Source of the DNA: an uncultured Bacilli bacterium
GTDB lineage: Bacteria > Bacillota_I > Bacilli_A > RF39 > UBA660
Direction of reading: 5' to 3'
DNA: 13,923 bases
Assembly (NCBI GenBank): GCA_948687865.1
Contig: CAPQQE010000021.1
Coordinates: forward strand, 4,146 to 18,068
Shown here: one piece after another, positions 13,406 to 13,923 of the stretch
How positions within the stretch are numbered: position 1 is the first letter of the stretch
Layout: every line of letters starts with the position of its first letter
Notes under the pieces: model-generated
What the model was told of the DNA's origin: nothing
Database searches by the model: none
What the model saw: only the letters and a program-made list of their open reading frames with translations
Position numbers and translations under genes: made by a program

Positions 13406-13923
13406 TACTTATTTATTATTTCCGCCTTACATAAAGATACAAATGCAGGATTACTATTATTATTTCCTACTATAACAACCATTCCATATTCACTTTTTAA
13501 AACTGTCCCTTGCGCAACCGTCTGCCCTCCAGCATTTATATCAACTGAAGGTGTACCTACTGGCAAATATTCTCTTATTGCAGCTTCACAATTAGAATCA
13601 CAACCTTCAGGAGTTGGAGTTGGTGCTGGTAAATATGTAATTGCATCATTATATGTACTACTTGTAATTGTAATAGATGCTATTCTACAAATTGATACTG
13701 CTTCTTCTGGTACACCCTGATTATTTACTAATTGAAATAATCCAGAATTAGGATTAGCATCTGGTCCTGGTAATAGTTCTCCAGGTCTTCCACTTACATT
13801 ATTACCACTTTCCATTGCTATAATTAAATTATCATTTGGATATAATGTGATTATTTGCCTAATAACATTTCTCATCTGATCAACACAGAAACAAGAAGTA
13901 CTATTAGCATTTGAACCCGCGGG
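13405..13923 (-). CDS. C-terminal part of a probable collagen-like spore/surface protein
   Basis: 172 residues are visible; the frame is open to the window edge, so the internal ATG at 13873-13875 is not taken as the start. The visible N-terminal end reads PAGSNANSTSCFCVDQM, using GC-rich codons (CCC GCG GGT) unlike the rest. That would suit the end of a Gly-X-Y collagen-like stretch. After it comes a compact domain with VIRQIITLYPNDNLIIAM, SGRPGELLPGP, NSGLFQLVNN, TYLPAPTPTPEGCDSNCEA and GTVLKSEYGMVVIVGNNN. From memory, similar domains end collagen-like proteins of spore-forming Clostridia and Bacilli, but I cannot verify this. Six Cys are visible. It converges on the HTH gene and shares its terminator. 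Function would be surface or spore structure; confidence is moderate. Confidence 0.55.
   Translation of the reverse strand, partial: PAGSNANSTSCFCVDQMRNVIRQIITLYPNDNLIIAMESGNNVSGRPGELLPGPDANPNSGLFQLVNNQGVPEEAVSICRIASITITSSTYNDAITYLPAPTPTPEGCDSNCEAAIREYLPVGTPSVDINAGGQTVAQGTVLKSEYGMVVIVGNNNSNPAFVSLCKAEIINK

Overview
The window is strongly AT-rich DNA from a low-GC Gram-positive bacterium. By gene content it looks like an endospore-forming relative of the Bacilli, probably an anaerobic gut-type lineage. The evidence is a recognisable CotE spore-coat protein, a pyruvate:ferredoxin oxidoreductase gene start, the MurT/GatD pair found in Gram-positives, consensus SigA promoters, strong AGGAGG ribosome binding sites, and Lys/Asn/Ile-rich proteins. 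Tryptophan is encoded by TGG, so nothing suggests a recoded TGA. All genes but one lie on the minus strand and are read right to left.

In transcription order, from the right edge: (1) the C-terminal 172 residues of a probable collagen-like spore/surface protein (13405-13923, cut by the edge). (2) A convergent small XRE-type HTH regulator on the plus strand (13120-13371); the two share one bidirectional terminator. (3) The murT-gatD-AarF/UbiB-like kinase cluster (12915 to 9303), divergent from the regulator across a roughly 200-bp region with several palindromes. (4) A 628-residue membrane-anchored surface protein with aromatic repeats, driven by tandem promoters. (5) priA. (6) rpsB-tsf. (7) frr, followed by a small membrane-anchored protein of unknown function. 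(8) cotE. (9) rpsP-khpA. (10) The N-terminal 148 residues of nifJ, running off the left edge.

The translation genes appear as broken pieces of usually conserved operons. pyrH is missing between tsf and frr, and rimM-trmD-rplS are missing after rpsP-khpA; each break carries a terminator and a new promoter. Space is used tightly: several terminator hairpins begin inside the preceding coding sequence. The rpsP promoter has its -35 box inside the cotE terminator stem and its spacer in the terminator T-tract.

The most notable biology is in the cell-wall cluster. The GatD glutaminase subunit is frameshifted and, independently, lacks both its catalytic Cys (Thr instead) and His (Leu instead). Its partner MurT keeps the ATP-binding and zinc-ribbon motifs but has a diverged C-terminal segment. 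The neighbouring HTH regulator has ACG where an ATG start is expected. Ribosomal protein S2 carries a Lys/Glu-rich linker and a C-terminal Rho_N/SAP-like module. No tRNA, rRNA, CRISPR array or transposable element was seen. No gene-free stretch exceeds 300 bases; the longest is 12916-13119.
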